Part shown: piece after piece, positions 27,647-34,518 of the stretch | Numbering within the stretch: the stretch's first letter is position 1 | How the letters are laid out: each line of letters opens with the position of its first letter | Source of the DNA: an uncultured Pelagibacteraceae bacterium | GTDB taxonomy: Bacteria; Pseudomonadota; Alphaproteobacteria; Pelagibacterales; Pelagibacteraceae | DNA: 53,918 bases | Assembly (NCBI GenBank): GCA_902627805.1 | Contig: CACOKN010000007.1 | Span: forward strand, 1-53,918 | Direction: 5' to 3' | The notes under the pieces: model-generated | What the model was told of the DNA's origin: nothing | The model's input: the letters and a program-made list of their open reading frames with translations, nothing else | Database searches by the model: none | Position numbers and translations under genes: made by a program

Positions 27647-28516
27647 TTATTTTGTAATAGGTTTTATTTTTCCTCTAGGTCTTACTTTTTTTAATCCTTC
27701 CGCGACGATTATTTCCCCTTCACTTAATCCAGAAATTACCTCGATGTTTTTATTACTTCTTAGACCTGTTTTAACCTCAGTTTTATTTGCAACATTTTCG
27801 CCATTTATTTTGTAAACATAAGATTTATCACCCTCAATCATCACACTTGTATCAGGCACACTTAATGAGTTTCTAAGATTAAATTTAACGCTTACTTCTA
27901 AAAGAGATCCCGAGATTAGTTCGAGATCATTATTTTGCACTTTAATTCTTGACAATATACTTCTTGTATCAGCGTTAATCCTGCTTGATACAAAATCAAC
28001 TTCACCTGAAAAAGTTTTATCTTTAAAACTAGATAATTTTACGTCAACTGGGAGACCTTTTTTAATAGATGCCGAATAATTTTCTGGAATTTTAATGTCT
28101 GAGTAAATAGTTGAATTATCATCTAGTGTTATGATGAATATATTATTAGATACAAGAATATCTTCCGTAAGACCAGTATAACCAAGTACTCCGCTGAATG
28201 GAGCTATAATATTTCCACTTTTCAACTTAATTAATACATCTCCTTTTTTAACAAAGTCTTTCAATTTTAAATCTTCAAAAAGATCATCTTTTTTTATTTT
28301 AAAAGTTTCAGATTTTTTTGAGATTGCAGTACCAAAGGTCTCTATTGTTTCAGCAAATTCCTTTTTTACCACTTCGGTAACAATTATTCCTGGAGGGGGT
28401 CTTTTACTAAATTTTTTTTTAAAATGATTTCCAATCATTGTTCTACCAATAATTACAGCCGCAATGATTAGAAAAAATATTAATATAATTGATATAGTTT
28501 TAGTTGATCTTTTCAT
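27647..28516 (-). CDS. RND efflux periplasmic adaptor (membrane fusion protein)
   Basis: A HlyD/AcrA-family adaptor of 289 residues, shorter than the usual 350-400. It has an N-terminal membrane anchor (about residues 7-27), a split lipoyl/barrel-sandwich domain (FVKKGDVLIKLKSGNIIAPFSGVLGYTGL), a beta-barrel with VDFVSSRINADTRSILSRIKV, and the C-terminal SVPDTSVMIEGDKSYVYKINGE..GLSEGEIIVAEG block. The alpha-hairpin is nearly absent, because the two lipoyl halves follow closely, which explains the short length. It is the first gene of the efflux pair. Confidence 0.9.
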   Translation of the reverse strand: MKRSTKTISIILIFFLIIAAVIIGRTMIGNHFKKKFSKRPPPGIIVTEVVKKEFAETIETFGTAISKKSETFKIKKDDLFEDLKLKDFVKKGDVLIKLKSGNIIAPFSGVLGYTGLTEDILVSNNIFIITLDDNSTIYSDIKIPENYSASIKKGLPVDVKLSSFKDKTFSGEVDFVSSRINADTRSILSRIKVQNNDLELISGSLLEVSVKFNLRNSLSVPDTSVMIEGDKSYVYKINGENVANKTEVKTGLRSNKNIEVISGLSEGEIIVAEGLKKVRPRGKIKPITK

Positions 28517-28522
28517 TTTTTT

Positions 28523-29338
28523 TTAAATTAACCCGTATTCAGCCCAAGAGCCATCATAAATACAGGGTCGATATTTATCATTTATTAAAGAATAAGCTAG
28601 TGCCAAAACACATGCGGTTACTCCAGATCCACATGAAAAGACAATATTTTTATCATTTACGTTTTTTAAGGAAGATTGAAAAATTTTTTCAAGTTCTTGT
28701 TTATTTTTAAAAGTTTTATCATCATTAAGACAAGAGCCAAATGGTATGCATACAGAATTTTTAATATTCCCACTTTTTAATCCCTCTCTAGGCTCTGGAA
28801 CCTTTCCTTGAAATCTTTCTTTGCTTCTCGCATCAACAACCCTAAAATTTTGGGTTTCTATATTTTGATTAATTGAATCTTTGTTTTTAACTAATTCCTG
28901 TTTTTCAAAACTTTTGTAGTCTGACTTTGTAACTTTAGGTAAATTATTTGTTACTTTTCTTTTTTCTTCCAGCCATTTTTTTAAACCTCCATTTAAAACA
29001 TGAACTAGTTTAGGATCATGACCATAATAGATAAAATTAAACCAACAGCGACATGAGCTTACAACATCAGAATTATCATAAATAATAATCATATCCTCAT
29101 TTTTGACTCCCATCTCTGAAACTATTTTTTCCCATTCATTTTTATCCACTAACATATGCGGAAGATTTGTATTTTTGTCAGAATTATCATCTAAGTTAAA
29201 AAAAATAGACTCTGGGATATGTTGATTTTTATACTCCTCAAAACCGTTTCTTTTTGTTTGAGGCATGTGCCACGAGCAATCAATTATTTTTACTTTGTCT
29301 TTATTATTTTCGAGCCAATCAGTTTCTACTAATGACAT
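28523..29338 (-). CDS. sseA: 3-mercaptopyruvate/thiosulfate sulfurtransferase
   Basis: A two-domain rhodanese of 271 residues that transfers sulfur from 3-mercaptopyruvate (or thiosulfate) to a thiol or cyanide acceptor. The first, non-catalytic domain covers about residues 1-125, with IIDCSWHMPQ and HIPESIFFNLDD. The second contains VVDARSKERFQG, EPREGLKSGNI and the active-site loop CGSGVTA with Cys236. The CGSG(V/T)T loop favours mercaptopyruvate over thiosulfate. It overlaps msrA by one base, forming a sulfur-handling pair. Confidence 0.9.
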   Translation of the reverse strand: MSLVETDWLENNKDKVKIIDCSWHMPQTKRNGFEEYKNQHIPESIFFNLDDNSDKNTNLPHMLVDKNEWEKIVSEMGVKNEDMIIIYDNSDVVSSCRCWFNFIYYGHDPKLVHVLNGGLKKWLEEKRKVTNNLPKVTKSDYKSFEKQELVKNKDSINQNIETQNFRVVDARSKERFQGKVPEPREGLKSGNIKNSVCIPFGSCLNDDKTFKNKQELEKIFQSSLKNVNDKNIVFSCGSGVTACVLALAYSLINDKYRPCIYDGSWAEYGLI

Positions 29339-29781
29339 TATCTCTTTTCTAAATATTTTTGATGATATTCCTCAGCAATACAATAGTTTTTTAGAAGGGA
29401 AATTTTTGTTACAACTTTTCCTGAAAATTTTTTATTGACTTGTTCTAGAACATCTTTTGCAATTTTTTTTTGATTGTCATTCAAATAAAAGATTTCACTT
29501 CTATATTGTGTACCAAAATCTGGCCCTTGAGAATTTAGTGTAGTTGGGTCATGAATTTCAAAAAAAATTTTTAAAATTTCTTCATAAGTAATTACCTTCT
29601 CATCAAAATCAATTTTAACAACTTCAGCATGATTTGTATTTCCCGTACAAACTTCTTTGTAGGTGGTTTGTGAACTATTGCCACCGCAATAACCAACTTC
29701 AGTTTTGATAACACCATTAATTTTGCTGAATTTGATTTCAGGCCCCCAAAAACATCCAAGTGCTAAAACTGCTATTTCCAT
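29338..29781 (-). CDS. msrA: Peptide-methionine (S)-S-oxide reductase MsrA
   Basis: Reduces the S epimer of methionine sulfoxide in proteins and free methionine. At 147 residues it is a compact MsrA lacking N-terminal extensions. The catalytic cysteine sits in LGCFWGPEIKF, and GYCGG, HAEVVKIDFD, FFEIHDPTTLNSQGPDFGTQYRS and the final EEYHQKYL are all standard. One further cysteine near the end (NYCIAEEYHQ) could act in resolving. It is followed by sseA with a TAATG-type overlap. Confidence 0.94.
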   Translation of the reverse strand: MEIAVLALGCFWGPEIKFSKINGVIKTEVGYCGGNSSQTTYKEVCTGNTNHAEVVKIDFDEKVITYEEILKIFFEIHDPTTLNSQGPDFGTQYRSEIFYLNDNQKKIAKDVLEQVNKKFSGKVVTKISLLKNYCIAEEYHQKYLEKR

Positions 29782-29816
29782 TGATTATGATTTAAATTAA
29801 TTTACAAATTATTCGT

Positions 29817-30701
29817 ATGCTAAGTAAAAATCAATTGGGATTTTTGTACATGTTTATGTCTGTTTGTGCATTCTCACTAATGGATATAATTGTCAAGTGG
29901 TCAGTCGATTATCCGATTGGACAGGTTTTATTTTTTAGAGGGTTTTTTGGAATATTATTTTATTTTTTCATTATACCAAGAGATAGACTTCACAATTTTT
30001 ATCAAACTAAAAGACCAGGCTTGCATGCCCTGAGGTGCTTGTCAGGTTTAATTGCTTTAGTAGCAATTTTTATTGCTTTAAGAAAATTACCACTCGCAAC
30101 TGTGGTAAGTATTTCTTTCGCTGCTCCAATTTTTACAACTATATTTTCAATTTTTTTATTAAGTGAAAAAGTTGGAATTTATAGATGGTTAGCTGTGGTA
30201 ATTGGTTTTATAGGAATATTAGTAATCACTGAACCAGGGATAAGTGAACTTAACATTTATTATATTTTTCCTATAATATTTTGTCTTGGTTTATCTTATG
30301 TAGCAATATCAATAAGACAGTTATCAACCACAGAACCAGTTTGGTTAATTTCATTCTATTTTTCCTTATCAATAACTTTGTTAAGTTTTTTAACTATTCC
30401 ACAAGGATGGATTATGCCCAATTTACAGGATTTTATTTTATTATCTTTTGTTGGCATTTTTGGAGGTGTTGCAAATTTATGGTTGAGTCAGTCATACAAG
30501 TATTCCGAGGTTTCCTTGGTAACTCCTTTAAAATATTTAGCTCTTTTATTTGCAATAATTTTTGGATATTTCATTTGGGGCGAGGTTCCAACAATCAAAA
30601 CTCTTCTTGGAGCCTTTTTGGTAATTATTTCAACATTAATTATTTTTAGAAGAGAAATTTACAACAAAAAAATAATCACTTCTAAAACAATAAATGACTA
30701 A
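29817..30701 (+). CDS. EamA/DMT-family transporter
   Basis: A drug/metabolite transporter-superfamily protein of 294 residues with ten predicted helices, arranged as two EamA repeats (about residues 8-138 and 148-280). Typical pieces are SVCAFSLMDIIVKW, FFRGFFGILFYF, RKLPLATVVSISFAAPIFTTIFS in the first half and SYKYSEVSLVTPLKYLALLFAIIFGY in the second. The substrate is not predictable. The 3' end overlaps the DNA glycosylase gene by 8 nt on the same strand. Confidence 0.87.
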   Translation: MLSKNQLGFLYMFMSVCAFSLMDIIVKWSVDYPIGQVLFFRGFFGILFYFFIIPRDRLHNFYQTKRPGLHALRCLSGLIALVAIFIALRKLPLATVVSISFAAPIFTTIFSIFLLSEKVGIYRWLAVVIGFIGILVITEPGISELNIYYIFPIIFCLGLSYVAISIRQLSTTEPVWLISFYFSLSITLLSFLTIPQGWIMPNLQDFILLSFVGIFGGVANLWLSQSYKYSEVSLVTPLKYLALLFAIIFGYFIWGEVPTIKTLLGAFLVIISTLIIFRREIYNKKIITSKTIND

Positions 30702-31329
30702 AGTTCCAAAATATTGGAATAAAGCTAAAAGATATTTATCCAAAAAGGATAAAATAATGTCTAAATTAATTAAAAATTATCGAAGTCCCGATGAAACGAT
30801 TCTTACTACGAGAAAGGATATATTTTTTTCATTATGTAAAAGTATTATTGGTCAGCAAATAAGTGTTGCTGCAGCAAATTCAGTTTTTTTAAAATTTAAA
30901 AAAAAATGTAAAAACAAAATTAATCCTAAAACTGTTTCTAAATTGACCTCAACACAGCTCAGAAATTGTGGATTAAGTAGGCAAAAAGTCCTAGGAATAA
31001 AAAGTTTAGCAAAACAAATTCTTAATAAATCCTTTAATCCCAAATTAATAAGGAATATGAGTGATGAAGAGGCTATAGTTTATTTATCGAATTTAAGACA
31101 AATAGGTAGATGGTCGGCTGAAATGATTTTACTTTTTACTTATAATAGATCTGACATTTGGCCCATACAAGATATAGGACTTTTGAGAGCGATTTCTAAA
31201 AATTATAATAAAAGATATTTTCCACCAGAAAAATTCGTATCTTTACTTAAAAAAAGATTTTCACCTTATTGCTCAGTGGCTACATGGTATTTGTGGAGAA
31301 GTATAGATCCTGAGCCTATTCAGTATTAA
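30694..31329 (+). CDS. DNA-3-methyladenine glycosylase II-like (AlkA/HhH-GPD)
   Basis: A base-excision repair glycosylase of the helix-hairpin-helix GPD family, 211 residues, that removes alkylated purines. The HhH region reads LSNLRQIGRWSAEMILLF and the catalytic aspartate is Asp160 in WPIQDIGLLRAI. The segment FFSLCKSIIGQQISVAAA matches the AlkA/MAG N-terminal signature. There is no Fe-S cluster cysteine set, which separates it from Nth and MutY. It overlaps the DMT transporter gene upstream and is convergent with the DUF1330 gene (14 nt overlap). Confidence 0.9.
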   Translation: MTKVPKYWNKAKRYLSKKDKIMSKLIKNYRSPDETILTTRKDIFFSLCKSIIGQQISVAAANSVFLKFKKKCKNKINPKTVSKLTSTQLRNCGLSRQKVLGIKSLAKQILNKSFNPKLIRNMSDEEAIVYLSNLRQIGRWSAEMILLFTYNRSDIWPIQDIGLLRAISKNYNKRYFPPEKFVSLLKKRFSPYCSVATWYLWRSIDPEPIQY

Positions 31330-31612
31330 ATCCTTCAACGATTTGCATATGTCTAGTGGTAGTATTTTTAGCTAAATCCCAACCAGCTTGATATTCTTTT
31401 GACTCGTGACACTTTAAAGCTTGTTCATAACTTGGAAACTCCCAGACTACAGTTCGTAAAAAATCATCACCATCAAAAGTTGTATGTTTACCACCTCTTA
31501 CTAAGGGTAAGCCTCCGTAATTTTTTATAATCGGTGTTACAATTTCTGCATACTTTTTTAGATTTTCTTGATTATCGACTTTAGTGTAAAGACTTATCCA
31601 ATAAGCTTTCAT
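31316..31612 (-). CDS. DUF1330 family protein
   Basis: A 98-residue protein of the dimeric alpha/beta-barrel (ferredoxin-like) superfamily. The pattern AYWISLYTKVDNQENLKKYAEIVTPIIKNYGG, then LVRGGKHTTFDGD, VVWEFPSYEQALKCHESKEYQ and the C-terminal HMQIVEGF fits DUF1330. Members have no established reaction. Cytoplasmic, with no signal sequence. It is monocistronic, convergent with the glycosylase gene and 43 nt from the divergent phosphoribosyltransferase. Confidence 0.85.
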   Translation of the reverse strand: MKAYWISLYTKVDNQENLKKYAEIVTPIIKNYGGLPLVRGGKHTTFDGDDFLRTVVWEFPSYEQALKCHESKEYQAGWDLAKNTTTRHMQIVEGFNTE

Positions 31613-31655
31613 GATTTCTCCTTTTTAAATAATTTTTATTATGATAATAAATTTC

Positions 31656-32177
31656 ATGGCGGAGAAATTAATTATCAGCTTTAATGAATATACTAAAATT
31701 GTTGAAAAGTTAGCAATACAAATTCATCAAAAATACAAACCGACAGTATTAGTTGGAATTATGAGAGGGGCAGCTCCGATAATCGATATTTTGTCAAGAA
31801 TTTTGAAATTACCAATCGCATATATAGTTATTCAAAGTTATTCAGGCAAAGGTATGGAGGATCAACAAGGCCAGTTAATGTTTGCAAGGGAAATTAGCTC
31901 ATTAGCAAATGATGAGGATTTTAATAAAGTGCTTTTAATAGATGATCTCTCAGATACCGGCCTAACCTTAAATAAAAGTATTGAATGGCTTAAAAATTAT
32001 GGACCAACCAAAGATTATATAAAAGAGGTTAAAACTGCTTGCTTATGGAAAAAAAAATCATCTAAGTTTGAGCCTGATTTTTGTCCTATTAGATTAGACT
32101 CAGATCCTTGGATTGTTCAACCTACTGAGCACTACGAGGAATTATCCATAGAAGAAATTTTAAAAAAAAATAAATAG
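31656..32177 (+). CDS. Purine phosphoribosyltransferase (hypoxanthine/xanthine-guanine type)
   Basis: A type I phosphoribosyltransferase that converts a purine base and PRPP into a nucleotide; about 173 residues from the ATG at 31656. An upstream in-frame ATG at 31641 adds five residues and cannot be excluded. The PRPP-binding loop is KVLLIDDLSDTGLTL, the early loop is VGIMRGAAPI, and the Trp-containing tail DSDPWIVQPTEHY resembles xanthine-guanine phosphoribosyltransferases. The convergent neighbour is a purine permease, supporting a base-salvage role. Base specificity is not decided. Confidence 0.82.
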   Translation: MAEKLIISFNEYTKIVEKLAIQIHQKYKPTVLVGIMRGAAPIIDILSRILKLPIAYIVIQSYSGKGMEDQQGQLMFAREISSLANDEDFNKVLLIDDLSDTGLTLNKSIEWLKNYGPTKDYIKEVKTACLWKKKSSKFEPDFCPIRLDSDPWIVQPTEHYEELSIEEILKKNK

Positions 32178-32196
32178 GGCTAGCATAAACTAGCCC
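32177..32196. terminator. Terminator hairpin between purine salvage genes
   Basis: GGGCTAG (32177-32183) and CTAGCCC (32190-32196) form a 7 bp stem with a 6 nt loop between two convergent genes. On the minus strand it is followed by a T-rich run (TATTTATTTTTTTTT), so it should terminate the permease gene well. On the plus strand the downstream sequence is less T-rich, but it could still end the phosphoribosyltransferase transcript. Confidence 0.75.
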
Positions 32197-32210
32197 TGTT
32201 CAATTAATAT

Positions 32211-33503
32211 TTAAGCAACTGCAAAGTATAAAACACTAACAGCCGCGATTGCTAATGAACCGCCATTTAAATCTGCGTGTTTGCCACTTACTGCTTTAAT
32301 GATAACGTATGCAATAAAGCCAAGTGCTATACCATATGCAATACTAAAAGTTAACGGCATAATGATTGCCGCCAGTACTGCTGGTGCGTATTCACTTACA
32401 TCTTCCCATTCGATATCTTTTAGATTACGTAAGAAATATGTAGCAATGAATACTAAAGCAGGAGCCGTTGCAAATGCTGGAATGCTCTGCGCCAATGGTG
32501 CAAAGAATAAACATAATGCAAACAATGCGGCAACTGTTACTGCCGTTAGTCCTGTCTTACCACCTTCTTTGATACCTGCACCAGACTCAATGTATGATGT
32601 AGTATTAGAAGTACCTGCTAATGCTCCAACTGATGTAGCAACAGAGTCAGCCAATAAAGCTCTATCGATTCCTTCGACTTCGCCTTTCTTATCAACCTTA
32701 CCTGTTAAGTTAGCAACACTTGTAAGTGTTCCTGCCGTATCAAAGAAGTCTACAAATAAAAATGCAAATGCAGTTCCAATAAAACCAGCTGTCGCTATTA
32801 AACTAAAGTCCATGCTAAATGCGTGACTTGGGTTAGGAATGCTACCAACAACACCGCCGATTTCTGAAATACCAAAAATCCATGCAATGATACTTGTTGC
32901 TAATATACCTATAATAATTGCACCTGGGATACCACGTTTATCTGCAATGGCCATAATAGCAAAACCAAGTCCTGCTAGTAATACTGGCCAGCTTGAAATA
33001 TCTCCAAGTCCAACTAATGTCGCCGGGTTATCTACAACAACTCCAGCATTCTTCAAACCAATGATAGCAAGGAACAAACCGATACCCGCTCCTACACCTA
33101 GTTTCATTGACTTGGGAATACTATTGATGATGTATTTCCTAGCAGGTGTTACACTTAAAACAATGAACACTAAACCTGCAATGAATACAGCAGCTAGTGC
33201 CTGTTGATAAGTGTAGCCCATTCCAAAAACAACACCAAATGCAAAAAAGGCATTTAGTCCCATTCCTGGTGCTAGTGCTACAGGCCATTTGGCCCAAAGT
33301 CCCATAATTAGTGTACCTACTACAGCCGCAATAATGGTTGCAGTAAATACGGCACCGAACTCCATACCGGTACCTTCTGTTGACAATATAGCAGGGTTTA
33401 CTACTGTGATATATGCCATTGTTAAAAAGGTAGTAGTTCCGGCTATTACTTCTGTTTTAAAATCTGTTTTGTGTTTTTTGTAATCAAAATATTTGTCTAA
33501 CAT
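32211..33503 (-). CDS. NCS2/AzgA-type purine (adenine/guanine/hypoxanthine) permease
   Basis: An inner-membrane nucleobase-cation symporter of 430 residues with about 13-14 helices. The start FDYKKHKTDFKTEVIAGTTTFLTMAYI, the GMGLNAFFAF loop, FDTAGTL and SNTTSYIESGAGI are hallmarks of the AzgA-like branch of NCS2. A strong Shine-Dalgarno (AGGAGGA) precedes the ATG at 33503, unusual among the neighbours. The gene is visibly richer in G and C, with different codon choices, which may reflect high expression or a separate history. It is convergent with a purine phosphoribosyltransferase. Confidence 0.9.
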   Translation of the reverse strand: MLDKYFDYKKHKTDFKTEVIAGTTTFLTMAYITVVNPAILSTEGTGMEFGAVFTATIIAAVVGTLIMGLWAKWPVALAPGMGLNAFFAFGVVFGMGYTYQQALAAVFIAGLVFIVLSVTPARKYIINSIPKSMKLGVGAGIGLFLAIIGLKNAGVVVDNPATLVGLGDISSWPVLLAGLGFAIMAIADKRGIPGAIIIGILATSIIAWIFGISEIGGVVGSIPNPSHAFSMDFSLIATAGFIGTAFAFLFVDFFDTAGTLTSVANLTGKVDKKGEVEGIDRALLADSVATSVGALAGTSNTTSYIESGAGIKEGGKTGLTAVTVAALFALCLFFAPLAQSIPAFATAPALVFIATYFLRNLKDIEWEDVSEYAPAVLAAIIMPLTFSIAYGIALGFIAYVIIKAVSGKHADLNGGSLAIAAVSVLYFAVA

Positions 33504-33627
33504 TATTCCTCCTATTCTGATTAAATAGACGATTCTTTTGATAAATACTTAGCCAAATCTAATTTTATCAACATAATTCAACTAAGAAGTTTATATTTTG
33601 GTCATATTTAGAAGCTAGAATATAAAA

Positions 33628-33933
33628 ATGAGAAATTTTAAATTAATCGTGTTGTTACTTAGTTTCTTCTTAATGGTTACCGCATGTCAGACCGTACAAG
33701 AAAAAACTGACAAAATTGTTGAGCAAGAAAATAAAAGATTGAGTAAATATATAGGTCAATTATCCAGTGAACTTAAAATTGATCTAGGAAATCCTGATGA
33801 AGATTTTAAGAATGAAAAAGGAAATCAAGTTCTTGTTTATAAAACAAAAAAATATGGTATTTCTTGTGAAAGAAAATTTGAGGTAGACACTAACTCAGTG
33901 GTGATTGGATTTTCATCAAAAGGATGTTTTTAG
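33628..33933 (+). CDS. Small predicted lipoprotein, function unknown
   Basis: A 101-residue protein with a clear lipoprotein signal: a basic start, a hydrophobic stretch and the lipobox VTAC with Cys20. The mature part begins with a charged helix (EKTDKIVEQENKRLSKYIGQLSSEL) and continues into a short region with LVYKTKKYGISCERKFEVD..VVIGFSSKGCF, where two cysteines could form a disulfide. I do not recognise a family with confidence. It is divergent from the purine permease and followed by a strong hairpin. Confidence 0.7.
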   Translation: MRNFKLIVLLLSFFLMVTACQTVQEKTDKIVEQENKRLSKYIGQLSSELKIDLGNPDEDFKNEKGNQVLVYKTKKYGISCERKFEVDTNSVVIGFSSKGCF

Positions 33934-33934
33934 T

Positions 33935-33965
33935 TTACTTGCGGAGTTAGTTACTCCGCAAGTAA
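33935..33965. terminator. Strong hairpin between lipoprotein and hsp20 genes
   Basis: A perfect 13 bp inverted repeat, with TTACTTGCGGAGT-like sequence at 33935-33947 and its complement at 33953-33965, encloses a 5 nt loop. It lies between the convergent stops of the lipoprotein and hsp20 genes. Neither side has a long T run, so it may act as a bidirectional terminator or as an mRNA 3' end stabiliser. Confidence 0.7.
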
Positions 33966-33974
33966 GGCTTTAAC

Positions 33975-34421
33975 TTATTTAATTTCGATTAGTTTTTTCT
34001 TCTTATGCTCTGGAACAATTCTCTCGCAAGATATTGTTAAAAGTCCGTCTTTAAGCTCAGCACCATTCACTTTAACGTCATCAGCAATTGTAAATGATCT
34101 AGCAAATTGTCTTTGAGATATTCCTTTATGAATGATCTCTCCATCAGCATTTTTATCTTCAGATTTATCAACTTGTTTTGTTCTTACAGTCAATAAATTA
34201 TCTTCAAACTCAACCTCAACATCTTTTTTGTTGAATCCTGCTAAAGCAACTTCAATAGCGTAATTATCTTTACCAGTCTTTCTGATGTTGTATGGTGGGT
34301 AGTTGGATTGCATTGTCATTGCACCATTCCCCAACATATTCTCAAATTGGTCAAACATATCGTCGAACCCAATCGAGAATGGTCTTAATGAGTTAAATAT
34401 AGATAGATCCTTACTTGTCAT
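33975..34421 (-). CDS. Small heat shock protein (Hsp20/alpha-crystallin family)
   Basis: An ATP-independent holdase chaperone of the IbpA type, 148 residues from the ATG at 34421. That start is chosen because a strong AAGGAGG lies just before it; an earlier in-frame TTG would put that site inside the gene. The alpha-crystallin domain runs from about residue 43 (YPPYNIRKTGKDNYAIEVALAGF) to 135, with LLTVRTKQ and GISQRQFARSFTIADDVKV. The C-terminal I-x-I-type tail is short (KKKLIEIK). A sigma-32-like promoter is visible upstream. Confidence 0.93.
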   Translation of the reverse strand: MTSKDLSIFNSLRPFSIGFDDMFDQFENMLGNGAMTMQSNYPPYNIRKTGKDNYAIEVALAGFNKKDVEVEFEDNLLTVRTKQVDKSEDKNADGEIIHKGISQRQFARSFTIADDVKVNGAELKDGLLTISCERIVPEHKKKKLIEIK

Positions 34422-34481
34422 ATATCCTCCTTTGTTAAGCAAGTTTATTCAATAAGCCCCATTAGGCGACCTACCTTACTT

Positions 34482-34509
34482 ATTTAGTAACGATTTAAGT
34501 TTTTTCAAG
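34482..34509 (-). promoter_or_regulatory. Sigma-32-like promoter for hsp20
   Basis: On the minus strand CTTG (34509-34506, within CTTGAAA) is followed after 17 nt by ACTAAAT. This fits five of seven positions of the alphaproteobacterial heat-shock consensus CTTG-N17/18-CYTATNT. The same CTTGAAA and spacing occur upstream of groS in this window, which strengthens the reading. Confidence 0.45.
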
Positions 34510-34518
34510 ATTGAGGAA

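Noticed and set aside
32281..33207. Long open frames antisense to the purine permease
   Set aside because: They have low-complexity alanine/proline/serine-rich translations and follow from the permease's codon pattern on the other strand. They have no plausible start signals.
33504..33627. Purine riboswitch upstream of the NCS2 permease
   Set aside because: The leader lacks the conserved P1 and loop-loop blocks of the purine aptamer. Only a strong ribosome binding site is clear.
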